A stretch of 64,000 nucleotides of DNA from Glaciihabitans sp. dw_435 (GCF_018449675.1 NZ_JAAVUZ010000007.1:1-64000), one strand, 5' to 3'. Numbered from the stretch's first letter, positions 44,144-52,444 are shown. Translations and numbers: made by a program. The notes: generated from the sequence alone by a model not told the origin.

Positions 44144-44425
44144 ATGATCGCAGACATCAAGAAGCGTGCGTTGCACCGCACGAAGATCCTCGAGGGGCAG
44201 ATGCGCGGCCTCGAGAAGATGATCGACAACGAGGACTACTGCATGGACATCATCACGCAGTCCCTCGCCATCCAGAAGTCGCTGCGCAGCCTCAACAAGC
44301 TGCTCGTCGAGAACCACTTGCGCACCCACGTCACCGACATGTTCGCGGCCGGCGGCGATCAGCAGCAGATGGCGATCGACGAGCTGCTCAAGGTCTACGA
44401 ACTCAACAACAACAGGGGAGAGTGA
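44144..44425 (+). CDS. csoR: CsoR-family metal-sensing repressor
   Basis: A 93-residue helical DUF156 repressor. The metal positions that are Cys-His-Cys in M. tuberculosis CsoR read Cys (DYCMD), His and His (NHLRTH) here, so the third ligand is His as in nickel/cobalt RcnR. The operator and the adjacent copper-type ATPase still argue for copper-responsive control. The ATG at 44144 fits the promoter; longer frames run into the divergent gene. copB follows immediately. Confidence 0.87.
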   Translation: MIADIKKRALHRTKILEGQMRGLEKMIDNEDYCMDIITQSLAIQKSLRSLNKLLVENHLRTHVTDMFAAGGDQQQMAIDELLKVYELNNNRGE

Positions 44426-44427
44426 CC

Positions 44428-46584
44428 ATGAGCCACGATCACACCACGGCCGTTCCTTCTGCTCGGGATGCCTCGGGCGGTGCCGAGGGCGGCGGCGCGG
44501 GTCATCCGGTGTCCGACCCTCACGCGGGTCACGACCCTCACGCGGGTCACGACGCGCACGCGGATCATGACGCGCATGTGGGTCATGACGCGCACGCGGG
44601 TCACGGCGGCGACCATTCGCACCACGATCCCGGGATGTTCCGTCGCAAGTTCTGGCTGAGCCTCGTGCTCACCATCCCGACCATGGTCTTCAGTACCGGC
44701 CTGCAGGACATCCTCGGCCTCGACGGGCCGCGCTTCCCCGGCAGCCAGTACATCCCCGCGCTCTTCGGGCTGGTGCTGTTCGTGTACGGCGGCACCGTCT
44801 TCGTCAAGGGCGGGCTGCAGGAAATCAAGGGCCGCCAGCCGGGCATGATGACGCTCATCTCGCTCGCGATCGTGGTGGCCTTCGGCTACAGCGCCGCGGT
44901 GACTCTCGGGTTCCCCGGCATGGACTTCTGGTGGGAACTCGCCACCCTGATCACGATCATGCTGCTCGGCCATTGGGTGGAGATGTCGGCCATCATGGGC
45001 GCGCAGAACGCCCTCGGTGAGCTCGCGAAACTCATTCCCGACCAGGCGGACCTCATGCACGGCGACCACGTCATGGCCGTGCCCGTCGCGCAGCTCGCCG
45101 TCGGCGACAGCGTGCTCGTACGACCGGGAGCCGCCGTCCCCGTCGATGGCGAGGTGACCGACGGCCAGTCCGAGGTCAACGAGTCGCTGCTCACGGGCGA
45201 ATCAACTCTGGTGGGCAAGACGCCCGGTTCCACGGTCATCGCGGGAAGTATCAACGGATCCGGATCCCTCACCGTGCGCGTCACCAAGACCGGTGATGAC
45301 ACCGCGCTCGCCGGAGTCATGAAGCTCGTTGCCGATGCGCAGGCGAGCAAGTCCGGCGCGCAGGTGCTGGCAGACCGGGCGGCCGCGCTGCTGTTCTACG
45401 TGGCGCTGGCCGCCGCGGTGATCACCCTGATCGCGTGGTTGTTTATTTCACCGGATGACCCGGCGTTCGTGATCGAGCGGGTGGTGACGGTTCTCATCAT
45501 CGCGTGCCCCCACGCCCTCGGCCTCGCAATCCCGCTGGTCGCACAACTCTCGACCGCCATCGGGGCGAAGCGCGGAGTTCTCGTGCGCAGTCGGGCAGCC
45601 CTCGAGGACGCCCGCAACCTGCAGGTCGTGCTTTTCGACAAGACCGGAACGCTCACCGAGGGACGCCAGGGCGTCGTCGATGTGCTGCCCGCGACCGCCG
45701 ACGTGACCGCCGACCGGGTACTCGCGCTCGCCGCATCGGTCGAGGCACAGTCCGAGCATCCGATCGCCCGCGCCATCGTCTCGCAGGCGTCGGGCCGGTC
45801 CCTCGCGGTTCCGCTGTCGGGTGCCTTCGGTTCGCTCGCGGGACGGGGCGCCTCGGCGACGGTGGAGGGGCAGGTTCTCACCGTTGCGAGCTCCCGCGTC
45901 GTGACCGAACGCGGGCTCGAGGTGGATTCCACTCTCGCCAGCGCTGCGGCGGACGCGTCATCCGAGGGAAAGACCGTCGTGTACCTGATGAGCGAGACCG
46001 ACGTGCTCGGTGCGATCACGCTGGCCGATGTGATTCGGGCCGAGTCGGCAGAGGCCGTCGCGCAGCTGCGCGCCCGGGGCATCCGCGTCGCAATGCTCAC
46101 CGGCGATTCGCACGGTGTCGCCGCCTGGGTTGGATCCCAGCTCGGCATCACCGAGATCTTCGCCGAGGTGTTGCCGGGCGAGAAGGCCGACGTCGTGAAG
46201 CGTCTGCAACAGGGTGGCACCCGCGTGGCAATGGTCGGCGATGGCGTGAACGATGCGCCGGCGCTGACCCAGGCCGATGTCGGCATCGCGATCGGAGCGG
46301 GAACGGATGTCGCGATCGAATCTGCCGGAATCGTGCTGGCGTCCAGTGACCCGCGCGGTGTCTCCGACACAATCACGCTGAGCCGTGCAACCTATCGCAA
46401 GATGGTGCAGAACCTGTGGTGGGCCGCTGGCTACAACATTCTGGGCATCCCGCTGGCCGCGGGGGTGCTCTTTGGTTGGGGCATCCTGTTGTCGCCCGCC
46501 GTGGGCGCCGTGCTGATGTCCGCCTCGACGATCGTGGTGGCGGCGAACGCGCAGTTGCTGCGCCGCCTCGACCTGGCGAAATAG
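44428..46584 (+). CDS. copB: Copper P1B-3-type ATPase (CPH)
   Basis: A 718-residue heavy-metal efflux ATPase of the inner membrane. N-terminus: a His-rich, repeat-containing tail of about 70 residues with no CxxC domain. Core: phosphatase loop LLTGESTLVGK, IIACPHALGL (CPH in helix 6, the P1B-3/CopB signature, about residue 363), phosphorylation site FDKTGTLTEG (about 404), SEHPIARAI, and GDGVNDAPAL (about 605). Helices 7-8 carry AAGYNILGIP and MSASTIVVAANA, the P1B-3 signature. It exports copper (or silver). ATG at 44428 with AGGGGAG upstream is preferred to GTG at 44422. Confidence 0.93.
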   Translation: MSHDHTTAVPSARDASGGAEGGGAGHPVSDPHAGHDPHAGHDAHADHDAHVGHDAHAGHGGDHSHHDPGMFRRKFWLSLVLTIPTMVFSTGLQDILGLDGPRFPGSQYIPALFGLVLFVYGGTVFVKGGLQEIKGRQPGMMTLISLAIVVAFGYSAAVTLGFPGMDFWWELATLITIMLLGHWVEMSAIMGAQNALGELAKLIPDQADLMHGDHVMAVPVAQLAVGDSVLVRPGAAVPVDGEVTDGQSEVNESLLTGESTLVGKTPGSTVIAGSINGSGSLTVRVTKTGDDTALAGVMKLVADAQASKSGAQVLADRAAALLFYVALAAAVITLIAWLFISPDDPAFVIERVVTVLIIACPHALGLAIPLVAQLSTAIGAKRGVLVRSRAALEDARNLQVVLFDKTGTLTEGRQGVVDVLPATADVTADRVLALAASVEAQSEHPIARAIVSQASGRSLAVPLSGAFGSLAGRGASATVEGQVLTVASSRVVTERGLEVDSTLASAAADASSEGKTVVYLMSETDVLGAITLADVIRAESAEAVAQLRARGIRVAMLTGDSHGVAAWVGSQLGITEIFAEVLPGEKADVVKRLQQGGTRVAMVGDGVNDAPALTQADVGIAIGAGTDVAIESAGIVLASSDPRGVSDTITLSRATYRKMVQNLWWAAGYNILGIPLAAGVLFGWGILLSPAVGAVLMSASTIVVAANAQLLRRLDLAK
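44515..44604 (+). repeat. Five 18-bp repeats encoding His-rich units in CopB
   Basis: Five tandem 18-nt units (starts 44515, 44533, 44551, 44569, 44587) encode DPHAGH, DPHAGH, DAHADH, DAHVGH, DAHAGH. Units 1 and 2 are identical at DNA level, which suggests recent expansion. The product is a metal-binding tail in front of the first membrane helix. Confidence 0.9.
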
Positions 46585-46676
46585 CGGGCAGAGGGGCCGC
46601 CAAAGGCAGGCGGCTCGCCACGCGCCAGTGGCCGCTCCATCGCGGCCCGGTGCTCGTCACCCGCCATAATCGGGGG

Positions 46677-47615
46677 ATGACGACACCGGTGCCGCGCAGA
46701 CTCATTGTTGCCATCAATCCCTCCGCATCATTTGGGTCGAAAACCGCGGTCGGTCCGCGCGTCATCACGGGGCTGCGCGCGGGAGGTCACGACGTCACAG
46801 TGCTGGAAAAGAGCGATTTCGCCGCACTGCTCGAGGCCACGCAGCTTGCGCTGGCGAGTTCGCCTGACGCCCTCGTCGTGGTCGGCGGGGACGGCATGGT
46901 GAGCCTCGCGGTGAACGTACTCGCGGGCACCGACATTCCGTTCGGCACTATCCCCAGCGGAACCGGCAACGACATGGCCCGCGGACTCGGCCTGCCCATC
47001 AGCGATCCCGACGAGGCGCTCGCCGTTCTGTTGCGGCTGCTCCAACAGCAGCCCCGCACCATCGACGCGGTCCGTGTGCGCTGGGGAATCGGCGAGACGA
47101 AGTGGTTCGCGAGCGTGCTCTCTGCGGGATTCGACGCGATGGTCAACGAGCGGGCGAACGCGCTGCGGTATCCGCGAGGCAAGAGCCGGTACATCCTGGC
47201 CCTGCTCATCGAACTTGTGCGAATAAAGCCGATCGAGTACCGGATGACCCTCGATGGCGTGCAGCTCGACACGGCCGCGCTGCTGGTGTCTGCCGGCAAC
47301 AACGTGTCCATCGGGGGAGGGATGAGGGTCACCCCGAATGCCCTGCTCGATGATGGGCTGCTGGACGTGATGGTGGTGAAGCCGCTGAGCCGGCTCAGTT
47401 TTCTGCGGATCTTTCCGCGGGTGTTCGCCGGCACTCACCTCTCTCACCCGCGGGTGAGCGTGCACCGGGCGAGTTCGGTGCGGATCGAGGCATCCGGTGT
47501 CGTCGCGTATGCGGATGGCGAGCGGGTGGGGGAGCTGCCCGTGCAGCTGGACGTCGTGCCCGGCGCGCTGCGGGTGTTCGCGCCGGTGACGCCGGAGGCT
47601 ACGCCGCGATCGTGA
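46677..47615 (+). CDS. Diacylglycerol kinase family lipid kinase
   Basis: A 312-residue protein of the DagK/YegS/sphingosine-kinase fold, which phosphorylates lipids such as diacylglycerol. Visible: AINPSASFG near the start, the nucleotide loop VVVGGDGMVSLAVN, GTIPSGTGNDMARGLG, and the C-terminal domain with DDGLLDVMVVKPL and GVVAYADGE. ATG at 46677 lies 6 bases after CATAAT, a leaderless-type promoter; longer frames overlap copB. The 3' end overlaps the convergent DUF1304 gene by 17 bp. Confidence 0.87.
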   Translation: MTTPVPRRLIVAINPSASFGSKTAVGPRVITGLRAGGHDVTVLEKSDFAALLEATQLALASSPDALVVVGGDGMVSLAVNVLAGTDIPFGTIPSGTGNDMARGLGLPISDPDEALAVLLRLLQQQPRTIDAVRVRWGIGETKWFASVLSAGFDAMVNERANALRYPRGKSRYILALLIELVRIKPIEYRMTLDGVQLDTAALLVSAGNNVSIGGGMRVTPNALLDDGLLDVMVVKPLSRLSFLRIFPRVFAGTHLSHPRVSVHRASSVRIEASGVVAYADGERVGELPVQLDVVPGALRVFAPVTPEATPRS

Positions 47616-47985
47616 AGACCAGAGCGAGTGCCGCCGGGACGAACTGGAGCGCCGCCGACCGCAGGTAGCTGCGTCCGGTCGAGGCGAGTACCGCGCCGGC
47701 GATCGCCATGCACGCCGTGCCGAAGATCACGAGCGTCTTGCCCACGATGAAGGCGTCGCCGGTCTGGGCGAGGAGCACGATGCCGACGACGACTCCGATC
47801 GCCAGGGCGAGGTTGTAGAAGCCCTGGTTGTAGGCCATTGGGCGAATCGTGTTCGCGTCTTCCTGCGAGGCGATATTGAAGCGGCCGAAGATTGCCGGAC
47901 GGGTCCACAGAACGCTCTCGAGGAAGAACACCGCGATGTGGAACAGGGCGGCGAGGCTGGCGAAGACGATGGCGGCGATAAGCAT
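47599..47985 (-). CDS. DUF1304 membrane protein
   Basis: A 128-residue protein with four hydrophobic helices and family-like segments ALFHIAVFFLESVLW and ANTIRPMAYNQGFYNLALA. DUF1304 proteins are small membrane proteins of unknown role. It is divergent from a TetR regulator, and the two share a long inverted repeat, so it is probably the regulated target. Confidence 0.82.
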   Translation of the reverse strand: MLIAAIVFASLAALFHIAVFFLESVLWTRPAIFGRFNIASQEDANTIRPMAYNQGFYNLALAIGVVVGIVLLAQTGDAFIVGKTLVIFGTACMAIAGAVLASTGRSYLRSAALQFVPAALALVFTIAA

Positions 47986-48007
47986 GAGAACTCCTGGTCA
48001 GTCATTT

Positions 48008-48050
48008 CGAACCGATCGGTCCTGATTGCTATACTGGACCGATTGGTTCG
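48008..48050. promoter_or_regulatory. Twin TetR-type operators, DUF1304/TetR intergenic
   Basis: CGAACCGATCGGTCC (48008-48022) and GGACCGATTGGTTCG (48036-48050) are inverted copies (14 of 15) 28 bp apart, and each centre (ACCGATCGGT, ACCGATTGGT) is itself palindromic. TATACT (48030-48035) lies between them. The arrangement fits two dimers of the adjacent TetR protein blocking the divergent promoters. Confidence 0.8.
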
Positions 48051-48091
48051 CAAAGTCAATGTGACTGCGCGACTGCTGCGAGGGGAGCGTC

Positions 48092-48664
48092 ATGGCGCGC
48101 ACGAAGGAATTCAGCGACGCTTCGGTCGTGACCGCCGCGCGCGATGTCTTCTGGTCGAGGGGGTTCGCCGCCACCTCCCTCGCGCAGCTCCAGGCCGCCA
48201 CCGGACTCAGCAAGTCGAGCATGTACGAGACCTACGGCAGCAAGCGGGGACTGTTCGATCGCGCGGCACAGAGCTACCTCGACGGCATCATTGGTCCCCT
48301 GCTCGGTCCGCTCGAGGCGCCTGGCGCCGGCCGTGATGAGCTGCTCGCCTACTTCGCGTCGCTCGGCAGGCTCTTTAGCACCGCGCCCCGCGCGATCGCG
48401 TCCCGCGGATGCCTCATGCTCAACACCGCGATGGAACTCGACGATCTCGACGAAGCAGCTGCCGACATGGTGCGGGCGTATCGAACGCGTGTGCGGACGG
48501 CGTTTCTGAACTCCGTGGCATCCATTCAGGCAGTGGATGACCCGGGGCTGAAGGCCGACCTGCTGACCGCGAGCCAGATCGGCATGATGATCACGTCCCG
48601 CCTCGATCCGATGATGGCTGCCGACCTCGCCGCGACGGTGGCCGCGGATATCCGCACCTGGTAA
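48092..48664 (+). CDS. TetR family regulator (near DUF1304)
   Basis: A 190-residue TetR-type repressor. The DNA-binding domain is residues about 8-55 (DVFWSRGFAATSLAQLQAAT, LSKSSMYETYGSKRGLF). SMYETYGSK is close to the AcuR/RutR-like and YcdC-type branch seen with oxidoreductase genes. The ligand domain is generic. It probably regulates itself and the divergent DUF1304 gene through the inverted repeat at 48008-48050. Confidence 0.87.
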   Translation: MARTKEFSDASVVTAARDVFWSRGFAATSLAQLQAATGLSKSSMYETYGSKRGLFDRAAQSYLDGIIGPLLGPLEAPGAGRDELLAYFASLGRLFSTAPRAIASRGCLMLNTAMELDDLDEAAADMVRAYRTRVRTAFLNSVASIQAVDDPGLKADLLTASQIGMMITSRLDPMMAADLAATVAADIRTW

Positions 48665-48783
48665 TCGGCAGCAGGCGGGCGGTCTCGGCGGGTGGGCGCC
48701 CCGGTATCCCGCGGCGCGCCGAAACGGCGAGACGTTTTGGCAGGAGCCCCCGATATGTGGCATACTCGTCAAGTTGTCGCAAC

Positions 48784-48856
48784 GGCCCCATCGTATAGCG
48801 GCCTAGTACGCTGCCCTCTCACGGCGGTAACACCGGTTCGAATCCGGTTGGGGTCA
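48784..48856 (+). tRNA. tRNA-Glu (anticodon CTC)
   Basis: Acceptor GGCCCCA pairs with TGGGGTC (one G-T pair), discriminator A at 48856. The anticodon stem-loop is CTGCC-CTCTCAC-GGCGG with CTC as anticodon, and the T arm ACCGG-TTCGAAT-CCGGT is intact. CCA is not encoded. Confidence 0.94.
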
Positions 48857-48861
48857 CAACG

Positions 48862-48892
48862 AAGAAAGCCCGGCATTGTGCCGGGCTTTCTT
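48862..48892. terminator. Terminator after tRNA-Glu
   Basis: AAGAAAGCCCGGCA and its exact complement form a 14-bp stem with a TTG loop. The TTTCTT arm gives a T-rich end on the plus strand; it also faces the convergent TetR gene. Confidence 0.88.
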
Positions 48893-48940
48893 GCATTCTG
48901 CCTTGGTCGCAACGGCCCCGCGTCGTGGCATCGCCAGGCG

Positions 48941-49555
48941 TCAGGTGCCTTGGTTGTCTACGAACTCGACGCTACGGTGGGCCCGCACAGCGACCACGTT
49001 ATTGATGATCCTGTCCACACTCGGACCGTTTGTATCAGCCGAGTCGATACCGATCCCCGAGAGAAGCGCCCACATGAATACCGGCGCGAGCACGAGTTCA
49101 AACAGGTCGACCGAGGTAAGTTCGGTTGCCCCGTCGGCGTCAAGCATCGCCTGAAGCTGTTCGAGACGGGGCCCGCTGAACTGCTGCGCGGCATCGATGC
49201 CACCAGCCTCAGCGGCGGCCACCATCGCGCGAAAAAACCCGAGGCTGCCGGGTCGCGAGAGATCGCTGATGAGGTGTTCGAGATAGGCCGTGAGGTCGGC
49301 TGAGAGGTCCCCGCTCGCCGGGATGACGAATGCCACTGCGACATCGCTGGCTGCAACATCGAGCACGAGCGCTTCGGGGGTTCTCCACCGTCGGTAGATC
49401 GTGGCGTGGTGTACGCCGGCCCGCGTCGCAACAGCGGCAATTGTCACTGCAGCGGCTCCGCCTTCAGCTACAAGTTCTCGTACTGCGGCATGCACAGACT
49501 CGCGTGTCTTTGCGGTGCGCCCTCCGGGGCGAAGCTCACCTGTTTCTGGCGCCAT
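48941..49555 (-). CDS. TetR family regulator (of flavin monooxygenase)
   Basis: A 204-residue TetR-type repressor: helix-turn-helix in VTIAAVATRAGVHHATIYRR (residues about 38-57), then the ligand domain with FELVLAPVFMWAL near the C-terminus, as in TetR_C_11/AcrR-like proteins. It is divergent from a flavin monooxygenase; two matching inverted repeats lie between them. Confidence 0.85.
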   Translation of the reverse strand: MAPETGELRPGGRTAKTRESVHAAVRELVAEGGAAAVTIAAVATRAGVHHATIYRRWRTPEALVLDVAASDVAVAFVIPASGDLSADLTAYLEHLISDLSRPGSLGFFRAMVAAAEAGGIDAAQQFSGPRLEQLQAMLDADGATELTSVDLFELVLAPVFMWALLSGIGIDSADTNGPSVDRIINNVVAVRAHRSVEFVDNQGT

Positions 49556-49566
49556 GAGTCAATGCT

Positions 49567-49628
49567 AACGCGAAATTACTTGCATAACCTTGTCGATCGA
49601 CATACTCTAATGCGAGAAAGGTCGCATT
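49567..49628. promoter_or_regulatory. Two operator copies, TetR/monooxygenase intergenic
   Basis: AACGCGA-N6-TTGCATA (49567-49586) and AATGCGA-N6-TCGCATT (49609-49628). The second is a perfect 7-bp inverted repeat and the first a degenerate copy. Their centres are 42 bp apart, four helical turns, in the middle of the divergent promoter region. Confidence 0.65.
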
Positions 49629-49647
49629 TGTATCGAATGGAGAAACT

Positions 49648-50835
49648 GTGGCACACGCCCTCATCGTCGGAGCAGGAATTGCAGGAGACGCACTCGCGGT
49701 GCTCCTTGACCGGCAGGGCTGGCGGGTAACCGTTGCCGAGATCGCGCCAGGCCTTCGCAAGGGTGGGCAGACCGTCGATCTCCGCGCCGGCTCTCGCGAG
49801 GTATTGGCGCGGATGGGAGTTCTTGACACCGTTCTGGCGAGTCTCGTGGCACAGCGTGGGCTGGCGTGGATCGACGAAACGGGTAAGCATCTGGCTGCCA
49901 TGCCGGTCGAAGCCTTCGACGGTCAGGGTTTCGTGTCGAAAGAGGAGGTCCTGCGCACTGACCTGGCCCGCATCCTCCACAATGTCGGAAGCGCCGGGAT
50001 CCGCTATCGATTCAATGAGACCGTGGAGTCACTGGACGACCGACCGGATGGCGTGAGTGTGCGATTCCGGTCTGGCGATGTTGATCACTTTGACGTGGTC
50101 GTGGGAGCTGATGGTGTCCACTCGCGGGTGCGAGGTATCCGATGGGGCGAGGAAGAACAGTTCCGGAACTCCCTTGGCATCGCGCACGCCTGGTACACGC
50201 TCGATGAGCGCGCTGACACGCCGCCGCTCGACGGGTGGTTCCTCATGCACAATGCACCCGGCGGGCTGATGGTCGAGGCCCGACCCGGCCACGCGGGAAC
50301 GCAGGAAGTTGGCCTTTCGTTCCGTACGACGGAACCGCTCCCGCCACGCGGCGACCGGGCCGCGCAACTCGACCTGTTGGAACGAACATTCCGCGACGTG
50401 GGTTGGCGGGCCGCTGAGATCGTCTCGCGCGCCCCTAATGCCGCAGACTTCGCTCTGGACACCTACGACCAGATAGCAGTTCCAAAGTGGCACGACGGAC
50501 GCGTCGTACTCCTCGGAGACAGCGCCTGGTGCGCAAGCCCGCTCTCAGGGCTGGGAACGGCGCTCGCGCTGCTCGGCGCGGAAGTGCTTGCCCAAGAACT
50601 CGCCGACGGGACGGAGCCCATCGGGGACGCATTCGCTCGCTACGAGGACCGGATGCGTCGTCCTGCCCAGGAGGCGCGGAAGCTCCTGCCCGGTCGGGTC
50701 GGGATGTTCGTGCCCATGACGCAACTCGGTATCCGGGTCTGGGCAGTCATCTGGAAAGCGGCGCAATGGCGAGTGGCCGCGCCGATCCTGAAGTGGGCGA
50801 TGGCGGGTCGCGGGCGCGACAGTCCCGACGTGTGA
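49648..50835 (+). CDS. FAD-dependent monooxygenase
   Basis: A 395-residue class A flavoprotein hydroxylase: GxGxxG in ALIVGAGIAGDALAVLL, the DG motif in VVGADGVHSRVR near residue 155, and the GD motif in VVLLGDSAWCASPLSGLG near residue 295. The overall pattern (SAWCASPLSG in place of AHxMxPxxGxG) resembles Tet(X)-like and related actinobacterial hydroxylases that act on aromatic compounds or antibiotics. GTG start at 49648. The substrate is unknown. Confidence 0.85.
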   Translation: MAHALIVGAGIAGDALAVLLDRQGWRVTVAEIAPGLRKGGQTVDLRAGSREVLARMGVLDTVLASLVAQRGLAWIDETGKHLAAMPVEAFDGQGFVSKEEVLRTDLARILHNVGSAGIRYRFNETVESLDDRPDGVSVRFRSGDVDHFDVVVGADGVHSRVRGIRWGEEEQFRNSLGIAHAWYTLDERADTPPLDGWFLMHNAPGGLMVEARPGHAGTQEVGLSFRTTEPLPPRGDRAAQLDLLERTFRDVGWRAAEIVSRAPNAADFALDTYDQIAVPKWHDGRVVLLGDSAWCASPLSGLGTALALLGAEVLAQELADGTEPIGDAFARYEDRMRRPAQEARKLLPGRVGMFVPMTQLGIRVWAVIWKAAQWRVAAPILKWAMAGRGRDSPDV

Positions 50836-50850
50836 GTGAGGAATATTATC

Positions 50851-50901
50851 CGGAACCGAATATTCCGTTACACTGCCAAGAAGCGGAATAGATTGTTCCG
50901 C
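50851..50901. promoter_or_regulatory. Two CGGAA-N7-TTCCG operators
   Basis: CGGAA-N7-TTCCG occurs at 50851-50867 and 50884-50900; the second extends to GCGGAA-N7-TTCCGC (50883-50901). They are 33 bp apart, about three helical turns. A related GGAATATTATCC lies just upstream. They precede the reductase-TetR operon and are probably its autoregulatory sites. Confidence 0.7.
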
Positions 50902-50924
50902 AACAGAGTGCAGGGAGTCGCCCC

Positions 50925-51806
50925 ATGAAAATCCTCGTCTATGGAGCCGGTGTCCTCGGGAGCATCCACGCCGTCCGCCTGTACGAAGCCGGAGTCGACG
51001 TCACCGTCGTGGCTCGGGCCTCTCGACTTGCCTCGATCCGAGAGAACGGGGTGCTGATTGCCGAGGGAGATCACGGTGCCACACGGTCGGTGGCGGTTCC
51101 CGTGACGGACAACCCCAGCGGTCATTGGGACCTCATCCTGGTGTTCGTCCGCACCCATCAGGTGGACGCGGTGCTTCACTCTTTGGCGGGGCAGCGCGGC
51201 GACGTGCTCCTTCTCGTGAACTGGGCCGCTGGCCCCGCACCGCTGGGAAACGTGGTCGGACACAACCGCGTACTTCTCGGTTTCCCCACGCAGGGCGGAG
51301 TGATGGACGGCGACGTTGTCCGCTACCGGCCGGAGACTCGGCTAACGCGCCTGGCGATGCCGATCGGTGAGCCGGACGGGCGCACCACGCAACGCCTCGA
51401 ACGGATCGTCGAGATGTTCCGCAGTGCCAATTTCGCCGTCGCCATCGAGCCGAGAATGGATGCCTGGCTCCGCACCCACGCCGCATTCGAGGTGCCGCTC
51501 GGACTCGCCGTCCATGCAGCCGGCGGTCCGGAGGCGCTGGCGCAAGATCGGCCCAGGCTCCGCTCGATGGTGCACGAGCTCAAGCGGAGCCTGGCGGCTA
51601 TGCCCAACGCGACGGTTCCGAGACCGTTCGGAATCCTCAGCGTCCTTCCCGCAGCAATCCTCGTCCCTGTCTTCAGGCTCTTTCTGCGGAGCTCTGCCGC
51701 CGGGCCTCTTCGAACGGATTCGGCCGCCGTTTCAGAAGAGCTCGAGTGCTTGGCCGAACAACTGCGGAGCTCAGTGCTCGCCCACTCCGCGAGACTGGAA
51801 CGATGA
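50925..51806 (+). CDS. Ketopantoate-reductase-like (PanE/ApbA) protein
   Basis: A 293-residue protein of the PanE/ApbA fold: N-terminal Rossmann motif LVYGAGVLGSIHAVRL, ASRLASIRENGV, and LVFVRTHQVDAVL. The catalytic Lys/Asn/Glu set of true ketopantoate reductase is not clearly present (VRTHQ in place of VKAYQ), and the C-terminal domain is diverged, so it is likely an NADP-dependent reductase of another keto compound. It is coupled by 4 bp to a TetR gene and preceded by paired operators and a GGGAG ribosome-binding site. Confidence 0.78.
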   Translation: MKILVYGAGVLGSIHAVRLYEAGVDVTVVARASRLASIRENGVLIAEGDHGATRSVAVPVTDNPSGHWDLILVFVRTHQVDAVLHSLAGQRGDVLLLVNWAAGPAPLGNVVGHNRVLLGFPTQGGVMDGDVVRYRPETRLTRLAMPIGEPDGRTTQRLERIVEMFRSANFAVAIEPRMDAWLRTHAAFEVPLGLAVHAAGGPEALAQDRPRLRSMVHELKRSLAAMPNATVPRPFGILSVLPAAILVPVFRLFLRSSAAGPLRTDSAAVSEELECLAEQLRSSVLAHSARLER

Positions 51807-52444
51807 GCGACGACGAGAGGCCCAGCCGCGCACGACGATCAGACGCGATTCTCAACAATCAGCGACTCGTGCAGGCTGCCCGCGAAGTCTTCGCAGAGCA
51901 GGGGCTCACGGCGACACTGCAGGACATCGCCGCGCACGCCGGCGTCGGCGTGGGAACCATCTACAGAAACTTCGACAGCAAGCAGCAGATCATCGAGACG
52001 CTGTATGAGGAAGCCATCGAGGGAGCACTGGCCGGTGTCCACGAGGCCCTCGAGGTCGCTGACCCGTGGCAAGCGCTCGTTACTTTCTTCGAGGTGACCG
52101 CGTCGAATCAGGCTCGGGATCGCGGCCTGACGGCGATGTTCCTCGGCTCGGCAACCGGCACGCCTCTCGATCAGACCGCCGCCAGAATCCTTGACGGCGT
52201 ATCACCGCTTTTTGATAGGGCGCGCGCCGCGGGCGTGGCGCGCGAAGGGATCGGCGCCACAGACATCCTGCCGATCTTCGCGATGCTCGATGCCGTGTAC
52301 CGGCTGAGCGACGAGAGCCCCGACCTGTGGCGGCGCTACCTCGTTCTTCTTCTGGATGGGCTCCGTGCCAAGGACCGCCCGGAACTGCCCGTCGCCGCCT
52401 TGGATGATGCGACATTCCGCTCGTCGCTCGGCGGCGCCCACTAA
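51803..52444 (+). CDS. TetR family regulator (of PanE-like gene)
   Basis: A 213-residue TetR protein with helix-turn-helix in TLQDIAAHAGVGVGTIYRNF (residues about 38-57) and an AcrR-like ligand domain with a WRRYLVLLLDGLR helix near the end. The start overlaps the reductase stop (ATGA), so the regulator is produced with its target. It is expected to bind the CGGAA-N7-TTCCG sites upstream of the operon. Confidence 0.87.
   Translation: MSDDERPSRARRSDAILNNQRLVQAAREVFAEQGLTATLQDIAAHAGVGVGTIYRNFDSKQQIIETLYEEAIEGALAGVHEALEVADPWQALVTFFEVTASNQARDRGLTAMFLGSATGTPLDQTAARILDGVSPLFDRARAAGVAREGIGATDILPIFAMLDAVYRLSDESPDLWRRYLVLLLDGLRAKDRPELPVAALDDATFRSSLGGAH

Larger units (their letters stand above)
48776..48919. 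repeat. 14-bp direct repeat flanking tRNA-Glu
   Basis: GTCGCAACGGCCCC occurs at 48776-48789, covering the first six bases of the tRNA gene, and again at 48906-48919 beyond its terminator. Integration usually duplicates tRNA 3' ends, so this is not a classical attachment site; it could be a scar or a local duplication. Confidence 0.45.

Noticed and set aside
44515-44604. CRISPR-like array
   Set aside because: The 18-bp units are contiguous without spacers and are in frame within copB, encoding His-rich repeats.
48784-48856. Active integration site at tRNA-Glu
   Set aside because: The repeat covers the 5' end, not the 3' end, and no integrase or phage gene is nearby; kept only as a possible scar.
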